Positions 7,302-15,883 of a DNA stretch of 20,415 nucleotides are shown here, in pieces. Both the position numbers and the translations under genes were made by a program. The stretch comes from SG8-41 sp035259205 (GTDB taxonomy: Bacteria; Pseudomonadota; Gammaproteobacteria; Burkholderiales; SG8-41), in contig DATFWO010000336.1 in NCBI GenBank assembly GCA_035259205.1, forward strand, positions 1 through 20,415, given 5' to 3'. Numbering within the stretch: the first letter of the stretch is position 1; every line of letters begins with the position of its first letter. The notes below the pieces were generated by a model that saw nothing but the letters and a program-made list of their open reading frames with translations, had not been told where the DNA came from and made no database searches.

Positions 7302-7658
7302 CTAGTCACGCACCACTTCGAGCCGCAGCGGTTCAGATGAATTCAGATCGCTGCGCAACGTCATCCGCCCCGCTTCCACCGCCAGGGCGATCAGCCAGGA
7401 ACGCAACTCCTCGGCCTGCAACAACGAGTCCTGCCCGGCGCCGTGATGGATGATCAGGCGCATTGCGGGCTGCGCGAGCCAGGCTGCCACAGCCTGCTTC
7501 ACCGGCAGGCGCTCCATGACGGCCGGCCCGCTGCGCGGGCGGTCCCACAACTCCACCGGCACGCTGAATGACTGCGCGAAGACCTCGGTGGGGACGAGAA
7601 GACCGATGCACGCGAGTCCCACCACAGCCGCCTGAAAATTCGGACCAATCCCTCTCAC
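7302..7658 (-). CDS. Small secreted protein of unknown function, coupled to yhdP
   Basis: I do not recognise this family. The 118-residue product has a clear signal peptide: a hydrophobic core AAVVGLACIGLLV and a likely cut after VFA (residue 28), leaving a mature protein of about 90 residues. The mature part contains VELWDRPRSG and AVAAWLAQPAMRLIIHHGAG, then a helical stretch around EELRSWLIALAVEAGRM, and ends in RLEVVRD. There is no lipobox, cysteine pair or known motif. Its start codon overlaps the yhdP stop by four bases (ATGA), so it is probably translationally coupled to the YhdP envelope protein and may share its periplasmic setting. The nitrilase gene follows 23 bp later. Confidence 0.72.
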   Translation of the reverse strand: MRGIGPNFQAAVVGLACIGLLVPTEVFAQSFSVPVELWDRPRSGPAVMERLPVKQAVAAWLAQPAMRLIIHHGAGQDSLLQAEELRSWLIALAVEAGRMTLRSDLNSSEPLRLEVVRD

Positions 7659-10600
7659 TGGGGCTTCTCGCTCTCAGCCGTCCGTGTGGCGTGGGCGACT
7701 ATCGGCTCCGACCAGGTCCCGGTCACGGCGTATTCGTAAGCCACCATTTGATCAAGCGGATCCTTCAGTATTTTCTGCGCAAGAAAGGCAGCTACGCCGG
7801 CGATCGGCCCGCCGATCAGCGCACCCGCAATCGACACGCCGTCGCTAACGCTCGGCGAGACACGCACACGCAGCTTCTGGGTTTCGCGCGCCAGGTCCAC
7901 CTCGCCCGTCATGACGATGCGCGCCGATGGGCCCTGGATGCGCAGATTCTCCGTGCTCATGATACCGCGGTCGACCTTGACGGCACCTACGATGTCGTCG
8001 AACGCCAGTCCTTCACTGAATATGTCGCGAAAATCGAGCGTGACACGACGTGGCAACGCCTGCAGGGAGAGTATGCCGAGCAGCTTGCCGATCCCCGGAT
8101 CGAGCTTGACGAACTGTCCCCGCTGGACCTCCAGCAACAGGCCACCTGACAGCGTGGGATAGTCGAACTCGTACGGCGCACCCGTCCACGCGAGCGCGCC
8201 TTCCAGTTTCGCCTTGCCGCGGCGCACGCCTTCGGGAAAGCCGAGTCGCGTCAGCAGCTTTCCCGTGTCGGGGGTGTCGAGCCGCAGGCTCACCTGGGTG
8301 CGCTGCTCCGTCATTCCCGTCTGCCACATGCCCTCCGCCGCGAACGTCGCGTCCGGGTTGGTGATCCTCAGCTTTTCGATCCGCCAGCTGTCACCGCTGG
8401 GGGAGGCGCTCAGTTCGAGACGCCCGAGCTGTTTGTCGTTCTTGACGAATTGCTCTGCAGTGATATCGACCGCCGGCAGCTCGCGCGCGGTTCCGCTCGA
8501 TTTGGATGGCGCGGTTTCACCCACCGACGGTGGGATCACGACGGTTTTCATCCTCGCAACAACCTTGCCGCGCCCCTGAGGGTCCCAGTTCGCGTTTCCA
8601 TCCAGTTCCTTGCCCGTAAGCGCGGCACGCCACAGGCCGCCCTGGACTACGGCATTGAGCGAGAGTTGGCCGAAGCGGCGACCGAACAGGTCCAGCGTAT
8701 CCGTCTTGAGATCGACGCCACCCCAATCGATGCGTGCGTCGCCTCCGCCATCGCGCATCAAGGTGAACCAGCGGTCGAGATCGAGCGTCTTCACGCTTCC
8801 GCTTACCCATACTCCGTTACGCTCCGGCTCGGCGGCAGCCCCCCCGAAGCGCACGTTACCGCGGGGAATGACCGTGCGTTTGCCCTCCAGGCGCCGGTTC
8901 AATTGCGCGCTCACTACATCGCCGTAGGCAATGCTCAGTCGCTCCTGGTTCTGTCCGAGTGAGCGCCGCTCGAAGCGGAAAGGAACGGTATCAGCGGCCG
9001 CCTTGGCGAGCGGGGCCGGGAAGTCCACGGCCAGCCCCTGCAGGTTCGATTCGATGACGATTTCGCTCGTGCGCTTGTATACGGTCTGCGTCGCTCGCCA
9101 ATCGGTTGCGCCGCGCAAACCTTGCAGCCACTGGGAGCCCGTGGCCGGACGACGCATGTTTTCGCTGCTGACGTGCCCCTGCGCGACTATGCGCACCCCG
9201 GCTTCGCGCTGCGTGCTGGCGCTGATCGTGACCGGCCCTCCGAAGAACGTCGCCGTAATTCCCTGCGCCCGTACCGTCGATTCGGTGAACTCGACGCGGC
9301 CGCTCGCCTGCTCGATCGGAGGGAAATCCTGGTCGGGAACGATACTGTTGGCCGCAAACTGGTAGGCACCCACGATCCGGCTCTTCTCGGTCTCGTGCAG
9401 GGGCAGCTCAAGCTTGAGGGTGAGCTTTCCGGACCCCTGAGCCTGCCAGTTATCGGTGAAATGATCGATCATGCCGCTCACCGGGCTTTTCTCCAGGAAG
9501 GCGAAGAACTCGCTGGTCAGGCCTTCCGCTTCGCCGTCCACGGTCAATATTTTTTCCGGTTCCTTGAGATCGGGAATCTCGGCGCGCACGTTCGACAGCC
9601 GCACGCCCATGATCGTGCCCTGGCGTGCGTTGACCTCCATGCGCGGGCCGCGAAACAGCAGATCGCCCGCGATATTCTCGATCCTGGGCCAGCCCTTTGC
9701 GTAGTCGAGCGTGCCCTCGGTCACCTTTGCCGCCACCTGGAAAACGCCGTCCTTGCCGTCCGGGAACGGAAACTCGTCGAGGTTCCCCTTGAGCCGCAGC
9801 GACACATCGTTGGAAACGCCGGAAAGAAATGCAACGTCCAGCCAGTCGCGTGCACGTTGCCCGATGACGAGCGGGATGTAGCGGCTGGCAAAGCGCGAGT
9901 CGGCCCGGGTGAGGCTGCCGGTTAGGTCGATACTGCCGCGCGAATCTCCGGCTGTCCGATAGTTCCCGAACACGGTTCCAGCAAGATGGGAGTTGGAGAA
10001 CGAGATGTTGTTCAGGCGCAACTCGGTTTCTCCTTCGTTGCGCGTCCATGCGATCTGCGCAGTCAGCAGGTCGAATTGCAGCGGCTCCCGGAACACGAGA
10101 GGCATCGTCACCACGGCATCGTGCGTATTGAGCTGCAGCGTGCCGCCGCGCTCGTTGCCTTCCAGAGCGCCGTTTACGCCTTTGAAGCCCGGTATCTTTC
10201 CCATGCCGTTCAGGGCGAGCCCGCTGAACTTTCCTTTGGCGCTGTACTGGGTGGGCTCGCGCCAATCGCCGGACCACCGCACCTGCACGTCCTGGATATG
10301 GCCCTTGGGCGACAAGGTCGCGAGCTGCTCGCGGGCCTCCGTTGGGAACGGCAGATGATCGGCCAGGGTCACCAGCGGCGCCAGATCGAGCGCGTTGACG
10401 TTGAGCTCTCCGCGCTCCTTGCGCGCTCCGGATGCATTGGTTACGCGCAGCAGAAAGTCGGTAGGTGGAAGCGCGAGCCCGCCGGTAGTGGTGAGTTTCA
10501 GTCCAGTGGTCGTGACCTCGTAGCTGGAAGCCGACATCTTCCAGCCGAGGCGGCCCGAAAGATCGATGACTTCGAGCTCGGGCAGGCTCTTTTCGAGACG

Positions 10601-11512
10601 CGCGCGCACGTTGGCGAGCCGCACGTCGGCAATGGCGTCGGTCAGCTTGTCCTGGGTGAAAGTGAGCCAGGTCCGCACGCCGCCGGTGCCGCGCGGGAAT
10701 TCTATGGGGAACGGAACCCACGTTCGCCACGCGGCGATATCGGCGTAGTCGAGCTCCACGAACAGCTTCCCGTTCCAGTCTTCCAGCGCCTTGACCGTCG
10801 TGCCGCTCAGCTCGCCGCGCACGTCGAGCGGACCGGCCAGCCTGGCGGGCGGCACCGCCCGCAGTCCGAACTGATGGTGCGAGCGTTGATTCGCGATGCG
10901 AAGCTGGACGCTCTTCAGCTCCAGCTGCGGGGCGCGACGCACCTCGTCGTTCCACACGATGGTCGCGTCGTGTATCGCGATGTGGCGCTGGTGCAGCAGC
11001 CAATCAGCGAAGCCGCCGCCGTTTTCCTCTCCGGTGAGCTCGATGCCGGCGATCGACAGCTTCCCGGCGGGGTCGCGCCGGATGTTGAGCGTTGGGGAAT
11101 AGACGTCGAGCGCGTAGAACCTGAGCTGCAGCGTCGGGACCGAAAGCCATGACAGCGTGTGGTCCACGCGCGAGAGCTCGAGCGCCGGACGGCCAGCCGC
11201 GTCGTGCACCGTCACCTGCTCGAGCAGCAGCTGCGGGCGCAGCCCGTCCCAGTTGGCGCTGATCCGTCCGATCGTGATTTTCTGTCCGGCCTTCTCGCTG
11301 ACGATGCGGGCGATGTCGTCACGGTAGTGCTCGACGTTGGGGAGCACCCAGTAGCGCAATGCGAGCACGATGCCGGCAAAAAGGAACCCGGCGATAAGCA
11401 CGGTCCAGGTAACTGCGCGATACACCCACAGCGTGCTTACGCGCAGCCACTTGAAGCGCTTGGGTCGCGACACTTTTTGCCTGATGACCGAAAAAATGCG
11501 ATATTGAGTCAA
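7655..11512 (-). CDS. yhdP: YhdP family AsmA-like envelope protein
   Basis: The 1285-residue product is close in length to E. coli YhdP (about 1266 aa), a giant AsmA-like protein that spans the periplasm and takes part in phospholipid movement to the outer membrane. One membrane segment lies at about residues 33-56 (TWTVLIAGFLFAGIVLALRY), followed by a long beta-rich periplasmic region. The family-typical opening after the anchor (KAGQKITIGRISANWDGLRP) and the C-terminal AsmA-like part, with ARIVMTGEVDLARETQKLRV and GPIAGVAAFLAQKILKDPLD, are evident. The first in-frame start is TTG at 11512 with AAGG very close upstream; a GTG 13 codons later is an alternative. The gene heads an apparent operon with the small secreted protein, nitrilase, tldD and aroG. 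Confidence 0.92.
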   Translation of the reverse strand: MTQYRIFSVIRQKVSRPKRFKWLRVSTLWVYRAVTWTVLIAGFLFAGIVLALRYWVLPNVEHYRDDIARIVSEKAGQKITIGRISANWDGLRPQLLLEQVTVHDAAGRPALELSRVDHTLSWLSVPTLQLRFYALDVYSPTLNIRRDPAGKLSIAGIELTGEENGGGFADWLLHQRHIAIHDATIVWNDEVRRAPQLELKSVQLRIANQRSHHQFGLRAVPPARLAGPLDVRGELSGTTVKALEDWNGKLFVELDYADIAAWRTWVPFPIEFPRGTGGVRTWLTFTQDKLTDAIADVRLANVRARLEKSLPELEVIDLSGRLGWKMSASSYEVTTTGLKLTTTGGLALPPTDFLLRVTNASGARKERGELNVNALDLAPLVTLADHLPFPTEAREQLATLSPKGHIQDVQVRWSGDWREPTQYSAKGKFSGLALNGMGKIPGFKGVNGALEGNERGGTLQLNTHDAVVTMPLVFREPLQFDLLTAQIAWTRNEGETELRLNNISFSNSHLAGTVFGNYRTAGDSRGSIDLTGSLTRADSRFASRYIPLVIGQRARDWLDVAFLSGVSNDVSLRLKGNLDEFPFPDGKDGVFQVAAKVTEGTLDYAKGWPRIENIAGDLLFRGPRMEVNARQGTIMGVRLSNVRAEIPDLKEPEKILTVDGEAEGLTSEFFAFLEKSPVSGMIDHFTDNWQAQGSGKLTLKLELPLHETEKSRIVGAYQFAANSIVPDQDFPPIEQASGRVEFTESTVRAQGITATFFGGPVTISASTQREAGVRIVAQGHVSSENMRRPATGSQWLQGLRGATDWRATQTVYKRTSEIVIESNLQGLAVDFPAPLAKAAADTVPFRFERRSLGQNQERLSIAYGDVVSAQLNRRLEGKRTVIPRGNVRFGGAAAEPERNGVWVSGSVKTLDLDRWFTLMRDGGGDARIDWGGVDLKTDTLDLFGRRFGQLSLNAVVQGGLWRAALTGKELDGNANWDPQGRGKVVARMKTVVIPPSVGETAPSKSSGTARELPAVDITAEQFVKNDKQLGRLELSASPSGDSWRIEKLRITNPDATFAAEGMWQTGMTEQRTQVSLRLDTPDTGKLLTRLGFPEGVRRGKAKLEGALAWTGAPYEFDYPTLSGGLLLEVQRGQFVKLDPGIGKLLGILSLQALPRRVTLDFRDIFSEGLAFDDIVGAVKVDRGIMSTENLRIQGPSARIVMTGEVDLARETQKLRVRVSPSVSDGVSIAGALIGGPIAGVAAFLAQKILKDPLDQMVAYEYAVTGTWSEPIVAHATRTAESEKPQ

Positions 11513-11541
11513 GGCCTTATGTATTCTACCTCGATACCGGG
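11513..11541. promoter_or_regulatory. 29-bp divergent start-to-start region between yhdP and glnE
   Basis: Only 29 bp separate the two start codons. There is no room for two independent promoters, so at least one must lie inside the opposite coding region or they must overlap. TAGAAT and TATTCT are one and the same site read on the two strands and could act as a -10 for either direction; no matching -35 is convincing. Neither gene has a strong, well-spaced Shine-Dalgarno. Confidence 0.4.
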
Positions 11542-14250
11542 ATGCAATCCTACGGCGCGGCAGCGAATATCGGCCCCGACGCCCTGATCGGGCGCGCCAC
11601 CCGGCTCAGTCACTACGCGCAACGGCTCGTCAGCGCCGAACCCGGCCTGGCTCTGGATACTCCGGTCGACCGCGCATTCAGTACAGCGGCGATGCGCACG
11701 GCGCTCGACGTCGGCGAACCTGCCGATGAGGAGCGGCTCAAGCAGGCGCTGCGCACGCTGCGCAAGCGCGTGATGCTCAACCTGATCGCGCGCGACCTCG
11801 GTGGAACAGCCACGCTCGCCGAGGTGATTGGAACCACGACCGCCCTGGCCGAGGTCGCCATCGGCTGCGCCGTGACCCGGCTCGACCAGCTGCTTTGCGC
11901 GCAGCACGGCCATCCGGTTGCGGACAGCGGGCGCCGGATCCAGCGATTCCACGTAGTCGGCATGGGCAAATTGGGAGGCGCCGAGCTCAACGTCTCTTCG
12001 GACATCGACCTGGTATTCGCCTATCCCGAGGACGGCGAGACCACCGGCCCGCGTTCGATCAGCAATCACGAATACTTCACGCGCCTGGGACGCAAGCTGA
12101 TTGCAGTGCTGTCCGAAATGACCACCGACGGCTACGTGTTCCGGGTGGACATGCGTTTGCGGCCCTACGGTGACGGCGGAGCGCTGGCTGCGAGCTTCGA
12201 AACGCTGGAAAGCTACTTCACAACCCAGGGCCGCGAATGGGAGCGCTATGCCTGGATCAAGGGCCGCGTACTCACAGGCGACCGTGAGGCGGAGCTCGAC
12301 GAACTGGTGCGACCCTTCGTCTACCGGCGCCATCTCGACTACAACGCGCTGGGGGCGCTGCGCGAGCTGCACGGGCAGATCCGCCGCGAGGTCGAGCGGC
12401 GGGATATCGCCGACAACATCAAGCTCGGTCCCGGCGGCATACGCGAAATCGAATTCATCGTGCAGTTGTTCCAGTTGATCCGCGGGGGACGAGTAGCTGC
12501 GCTCCGCAACCGGCCCACGCTCGCCGTGCTCCCGGTGCTTGGCGAACGCAATCTGTTGCCCGCCCGCACGGTCAGCGAACTTACCGAGGCTTATGTCTTC
12601 CTGCGCAGGCTCGAGCACCGCCTGCAATATCTGGACGACCAGCAGACCCATAGCCTGCCGCAGTCCGATGCGGATCGCGCGCTGATCGCCGAATCGATGG
12701 GGCTGCGCGATTACGACGCGCTCGCCCGCGAGCTCGAGGCGCACCGTGCGCGCGTGACCCGCCACTTCCAGGACGTCTTCGCCGCCTCGCCGGATGCGAT
12801 GCACCCTCTCGCTTACCTGTGGTACGGGGCCGATGACTCGTTAAAGGCGTCCGGCGAGCTTGCGGCACTGGGGTACAGGCAACCACAAACGATCGGCGAA
12901 CGGCTCAAGACGATGCGCACGAGCCCACGTTATCGCGCGATGCCGGCCTTGGGGCAGGCGCGCCTCGACCGGCTCGTGCCGCTGGCCATCGATACGGCGG
13001 CGGCGCAACGATATCCGGACGCGACGCTAGAGCGCTTGCTCGACCTGCTGGAGGCAGTGAGCGGGCGCGTCTCCTACCTGGCGCTGCTCGAAGAGTATCC
13101 GCGGGCGCTCAAGCAACTAGCGGCGATGATGAGCGCCAGCCCCTGGGTCGCGCAGTACCTTACCCGGCATCCGATACTCCTCGACGAATTGCTCGACACG
13201 CGCACCCTCTATGCCGCGCCCGACTGGCCGGCTGCGACGCGCCGCCTGGAAGCCGAGCTCGCAGAAGCCGCCGGCGATACCGAAAAGCAGATGGATGTCT
13301 TGCGGCATTTCAAGCACGTCCACACGCTGCGGTTCATTGCGCAGGACCTGGGCGGATTGCTGCCCTTGGAGACCCTGAGCGACTATTTGAGCGATCTCGC
13401 GTGCGTGATTCTTCAGCAGGTGCTGCGACTCGCTTGGAAATCGGTGCGCCAGGCGCATCGCGCCGGGCCCCGCTTCGCGGTGATCGGGTATGGGAAGCTC
13501 GGCGGCAAGGAGCTGGGATACGCATCGGATCTCGACGTGGTATTTCTGTACGACGACACGGCAGCCGAAGCAGCCGAGAACTACGCGCGTCTCGGCCAAC
13601 GCGTTAACAACTGGCTTACCACCGTCACGTCGGCCGGCGTGCTCTATGAAACCGATCTTCGGCTGCGCCCCGACGGCGCCGGGGGGTTGCTGGTGAGCCC
13701 TCTGGAAAGCTTCCGCGAGTACCAGGCGAGCCATGCCTGGACATGGGAACACCAGGCGCTCTCCCGAGCGCGCTATGTCGCCGGCGACACAGCGATTGGG
13801 AACGAATTCGAGGCATTGCGCGTGACGGTCCTGCGGCAGCCGCGGGATCTGGTGGCGCTCAGGCGTCAGGTGGCGGAGATGCGCCGGAAACTGCTCGACG
13901 GGCACCCGAACCGCAGCGCTCTGTTCGACCTCAAGCACGATCGCGGCGGCATCATCGACGTCGAATTCGTCGTGCAGTACCTCGTGCTCGGCCACGCGTG
14001 CCGGCATGCCGAGCTGACCGGCAACATCGGGAATCTCGCACTGCTCAAGCTTGCGGCGCGCCTGGAGCTCGTCGACGAGCAACGCGCCCTGGCCGCGCAC
14101 GAAGCCTATCGCCACTTGCGGCAGATGCAGCACAGCCTGCGGCTGGCGGGGGAGAAATATGCGCGTGTCGCGCCCGAAACCATGCTCGATCAGCGACACG
14201 CAGTGCAGGAACTTTGGGAGAGCGTGATGGGGCCCGAGGGCTCTCTTTGA
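11542..14250 (+). CDS. glnE: Bifunctional glutamine synthetase adenylyltransferase / adenylyl-removing enzyme
   Basis: GlnE attaches AMP to, and removes it from, the catalytic tyrosine of glutamine synthetase under control of PII. The 902-residue protein (E. coli GlnE is 946 aa) shows both nucleotidyltransferase domains. The N-terminal adenylyl-removing half has GMGKLGGAELNVSSDIDLVF at residues 140-159 (Asp154, Asp156). The C-terminal adenylylating half has GYGKLGGKELGYASDLDVVF at residues 649-668 (Asp663, Asp665). Each is followed by its GlnD_UR_UTase-like helical region, for example PGGIREIEFIVQLFQLIRGG and DRGGIIDVEFVVQYLVLGHA. The ATG at 11542 is preceded only by CCGGG. It is divergent from yhdP and converges on the adenylate cyclase gene with an 85-bp gap. 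Confidence 0.95.
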   Translation: MQSYGAAANIGPDALIGRATRLSHYAQRLVSAEPGLALDTPVDRAFSTAAMRTALDVGEPADEERLKQALRTLRKRVMLNLIARDLGGTATLAEVIGTTTALAEVAIGCAVTRLDQLLCAQHGHPVADSGRRIQRFHVVGMGKLGGAELNVSSDIDLVFAYPEDGETTGPRSISNHEYFTRLGRKLIAVLSEMTTDGYVFRVDMRLRPYGDGGALAASFETLESYFTTQGREWERYAWIKGRVLTGDREAELDELVRPFVYRRHLDYNALGALRELHGQIRREVERRDIADNIKLGPGGIREIEFIVQLFQLIRGGRVAALRNRPTLAVLPVLGERNLLPARTVSELTEAYVFLRRLEHRLQYLDDQQTHSLPQSDADRALIAESMGLRDYDALARELEAHRARVTRHFQDVFAASPDAMHPLAYLWYGADDSLKASGELAALGYRQPQTIGERLKTMRTSPRYRAMPALGQARLDRLVPLAIDTAAAQRYPDATLERLLDLLEAVSGRVSYLALLEEYPRALKQLAAMMSASPWVAQYLTRHPILLDELLDTRTLYAAPDWPAATRRLEAELAEAAGDTEKQMDVLRHFKHVHTLRFIAQDLGGLLPLETLSDYLSDLACVILQQVLRLAWKSVRQAHRAGPRFAVIGYGKLGGKELGYASDLDVVFLYDDTAAEAAENYARLGQRVNNWLTTVTSAGVLYETDLRLRPDGAGGLLVSPLESFREYQASHAWTWEHQALSRARYVAGDTAIGNEFEALRVTVLRQPRDLVALRRQVAEMRRKLLDGHPNRSALFDLKHDRGGIIDVEFVVQYLVLGHACRHAELTGNIGNLALLKLAARLELVDEQRALAAHEAYRHLRQMQHSLRLAGEKYARVAPETMLDQRHAVQELWESVMGPEGSL

Positions 14251-14306
14251 ATTTCAGGCCTCTCCCGGTCCGCCGCGCCATACCGCGTCGGGCGTTCGGC
14301 GCTTGA

Positions 14307-14318
14307 AGGTGCGCACCT
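14307..14318. repeat. Perfect 12-bp palindrome between convergent glnE and cyclase genes
   Basis: AGGTGCGCACCT is self-complementary with no spacer and lies 57 bp after the glnE stop. It lacks a following T-run, so it is not a standard terminator. A protein-binding palindrome or chance are both possible. Confidence 0.3.
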
Positions 14319-14335
14319 CCCTTCGAATTCCCGGC

Positions 14336-15694
14336 TTACCCTTCCGCCTTGCGCCTTCCGCCCTCGTTCTTCAGCTCTGCGCGCACCGGTTCGCCTGCCT
14401 CGCCCGCCTTGTGCCCGATCAGATGGTACGCAGCTATCGCGCCCTTGCCCTTGACGGTCAGTGTCCGCGGTCCCTCGAACTCGAACATGTGGCGCACCCG
14501 CCTGTAGGTAGTGGTGTCGACCAGCACGGTGCCCGGTCCGGCTTCAGCGGTGACGCGGCTGGCGATGTTGACCGTGTCGCCCCACAGGTCATAAATGAAC
14601 TTCTTCATGCCGATGACGCCGGCCACGACAGGGCCGGTGCCGATTCCGACATGAATCTGCAGTTGCGCTCTCTGGAACCCGGAGCGCGAATGCATGTAGT
14701 CGCACATCTCGAGCGCCATACTGCAGACGGCCGCGCTGTAGTCCCGGCGCTCCTCCTCGGAGGCGGTCCTGCTCCTGTGATGCTCGTCGAGCCCGCCGGC
14801 CACCATGTAGGCGTCGCCGATGGTCTTGATTTTTTCGATGCCGTGCTTTTCGGCAAGCTGGTCGAAGTACGAGAATACCTCGTTCAACAGCTGCACCACC
14901 AGCCGCGGCGACATTTCCTCCGCGAGCCTCGTGAAATCGATGATGTCGGCAAACATCACGGTCACGTCGGCAAAGCCGTCGGCGATGACGCCGTGATGCT
15001 GCTTCAAGCGCTGAGCGATCGGGGCGGGAAGGATGTTGAGCAGCAGCCGCTCGGACTTCTCCTGCTCCTCCTTCAGCAGCTCGTGCTGCTCGTTGACGCG
15101 TTCCGCCAGCTTGCCGCGCTGGTTCACGAAGTAGCTGATGAGAAGGTAGATGATAGTCGACATCGCGGCGAAGTTGAGCGCGAAGAACACCGCAATGGTC
15201 TGCATGCTCATGCCTGATTCGACCCCTTCGGTGAGGTAGTAGTCGAAGAAGCCGGACACCGCCGTCAGCACGATGTAGGCGAAGAACCAGGGCAGGGACT
15301 GCCGTGCCCCCTGGAAGATCATGACACCCACCGGCGCAAGCAGCGCCCAGAGCATCACGCCCGAGGAACTGACATAACTGCCGATACTCCACTGCATGAT
15401 GAAAGGGACGAACAGGAACGCGCTCGTCTGGATGAAGCGGAACAACGGGAAGTTACCCTTCCACAGGTAGAGCGCGAGCGACGCCGCGGAAATGACCATG
15501 TAGCTGAAGGGCACCGTAGTGGAGAACCGGATGCCCATCGCCTGGTAGATCACGAGCCACAACATCGCCGCGAAACCCATCAGGCCGGAGGCGAAGATCA
15601 ACAATTGCTTGTTGAGCTTTTCCTGCTCGGTGTCGTGCTCCGAGATGGCTCGTTGGCCGAGGGTCGCGAGCCACGAGCGTAAATCGCGCGCCAT
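14336..15694 (-). CDS. Membrane-bound class III adenylate cyclase
   Basis: The 452-residue protein has about six membrane segments in residues 31-190, a short helical linker (residues 195-220, rich in Glu and Lys) and a class III cyclase domain at about residues 240-415. Catalytic residues are complete: metal-binding Asp250 (MFADIIDFT) and Asp294 (KTIGDAYM), adenine-selecting Lys290 and Asp369 (IYDLWGDTVN), and transition-state Asn376 and Arg380 (NIASR). The Lys/Asp pair indicates ATP rather than GTP. The last residues (KNEGGRRKAEG) are encoded by heptad repeats and are not part of the domain. The ATG at 15694 lacks a clear Shine-Dalgarno. The membrane part suggests an unidentified signal input. 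It converges on glnE and diverges from ilvE. Confidence 0.92.
   Translation of the reverse strand: MARDLRSWLATLGQRAISEHDTEQEKLNKQLLIFASGLMGFAAMLWLVIYQAMGIRFSTTVPFSYMVISAASLALYLWKGNFPLFRFIQTSAFLFVPFIMQWSIGSYVSSSGVMLWALLAPVGVMIFQGARQSLPWFFAYIVLTAVSGFFDYYLTEGVESGMSMQTIAVFFALNFAAMSTIIYLLISYFVNQRGKLAERVNEQHELLKEEQEKSERLLLNILPAPIAQRLKQHHGVIADGFADVTVMFADIIDFTRLAEEMSPRLVVQLLNEVFSYFDQLAEKHGIEKIKTIGDAYMVAGGLDEHHRSRTASEEERRDYSAAVCSMALEMCDYMHSRSGFQRAQLQIHVGIGTGPVVAGVIGMKKFIYDLWGDTVNIASRVTAEAGPGTVLVDTTTYRRVRHMFEFEGPRTLTVKGKGAIAAYHLIGHKAGEAGEPVRAELKNEGGRRKAEG
14339..14373. repeat. Heptameric tandem repeat within the cyclase 3' end (GCCTTCC type)
   Basis: Five consecutive 7-mers read CCCTTCC, GCCTTGC, GCCTTCC, GCCCTCG and TTCTTCA on the plus strand; the first four share the pattern N-C-C-Y-T-N-S. 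On the minus strand they encode the basic C-terminal tail of the cyclase up to the stop codon. No inverted partner arm of comparable quality is visible in the gap to glnE. Confidence 0.6.
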
Positions 15695-15850
15695 TTAGAA
15701 TTTGTTCTCTGAGGGGGTTTGCTCTCTTGGGGTTCTTCTCAGCCCGCCGATTTGGCACCGGCTTGCAGGCAACAGGACCGATTGCCGGCCGATGAATGAT
15801 TGTACTAAGTGCGGCATGAGTTTGCCACATCCAACCGGTGGAAACGGCTC

Positions 15851-15876
15851 TGCTAAAATGGATACTTTCGACGGAG
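15851..15876 (+). promoter_or_regulatory. Extended -10 promoter and ribosome binding site for ilvE
   Basis: TGCTAAAAT at 15851-15859 is an extended -10 element (TG-N-TAAAAT) with no good -35, as expected for that class. Transcription would start near 15866. GGAG at 15873-15876 is seven bases before the ATG at 15884. The remainder of the 189-bp divergent gap from the cyclase gene holds no gene that I can support. Confidence 0.5.
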
Positions 15877-15883
15877 CGCACTC

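Noticed and set aside
9450..11003. 517-codon minus-strand open frame
   Set aside because: It is an out-of-frame reading within yhdP with a highly Arg/Ala/Gly-rich composition typical of GC-rich shadow frames.
11509..12804. 431-codon minus-strand open frame opposite glnE
   Set aside because: glnE on the plus strand has both nucleotidyltransferase motifs in frame; the antisense product has no recognisable motif.
13117..14199. 360-codon minus-strand open frame opposite the 3' half of glnE
   Set aside because: Antisense shadow of the adenylyltransferase domain; no family likeness.
14251..14335. Intrinsic terminator between convergent glnE and cyclase genes
   Set aside because: The only strong symmetry, AGGTGCGCACCT, has no loop and no T-run on either side.
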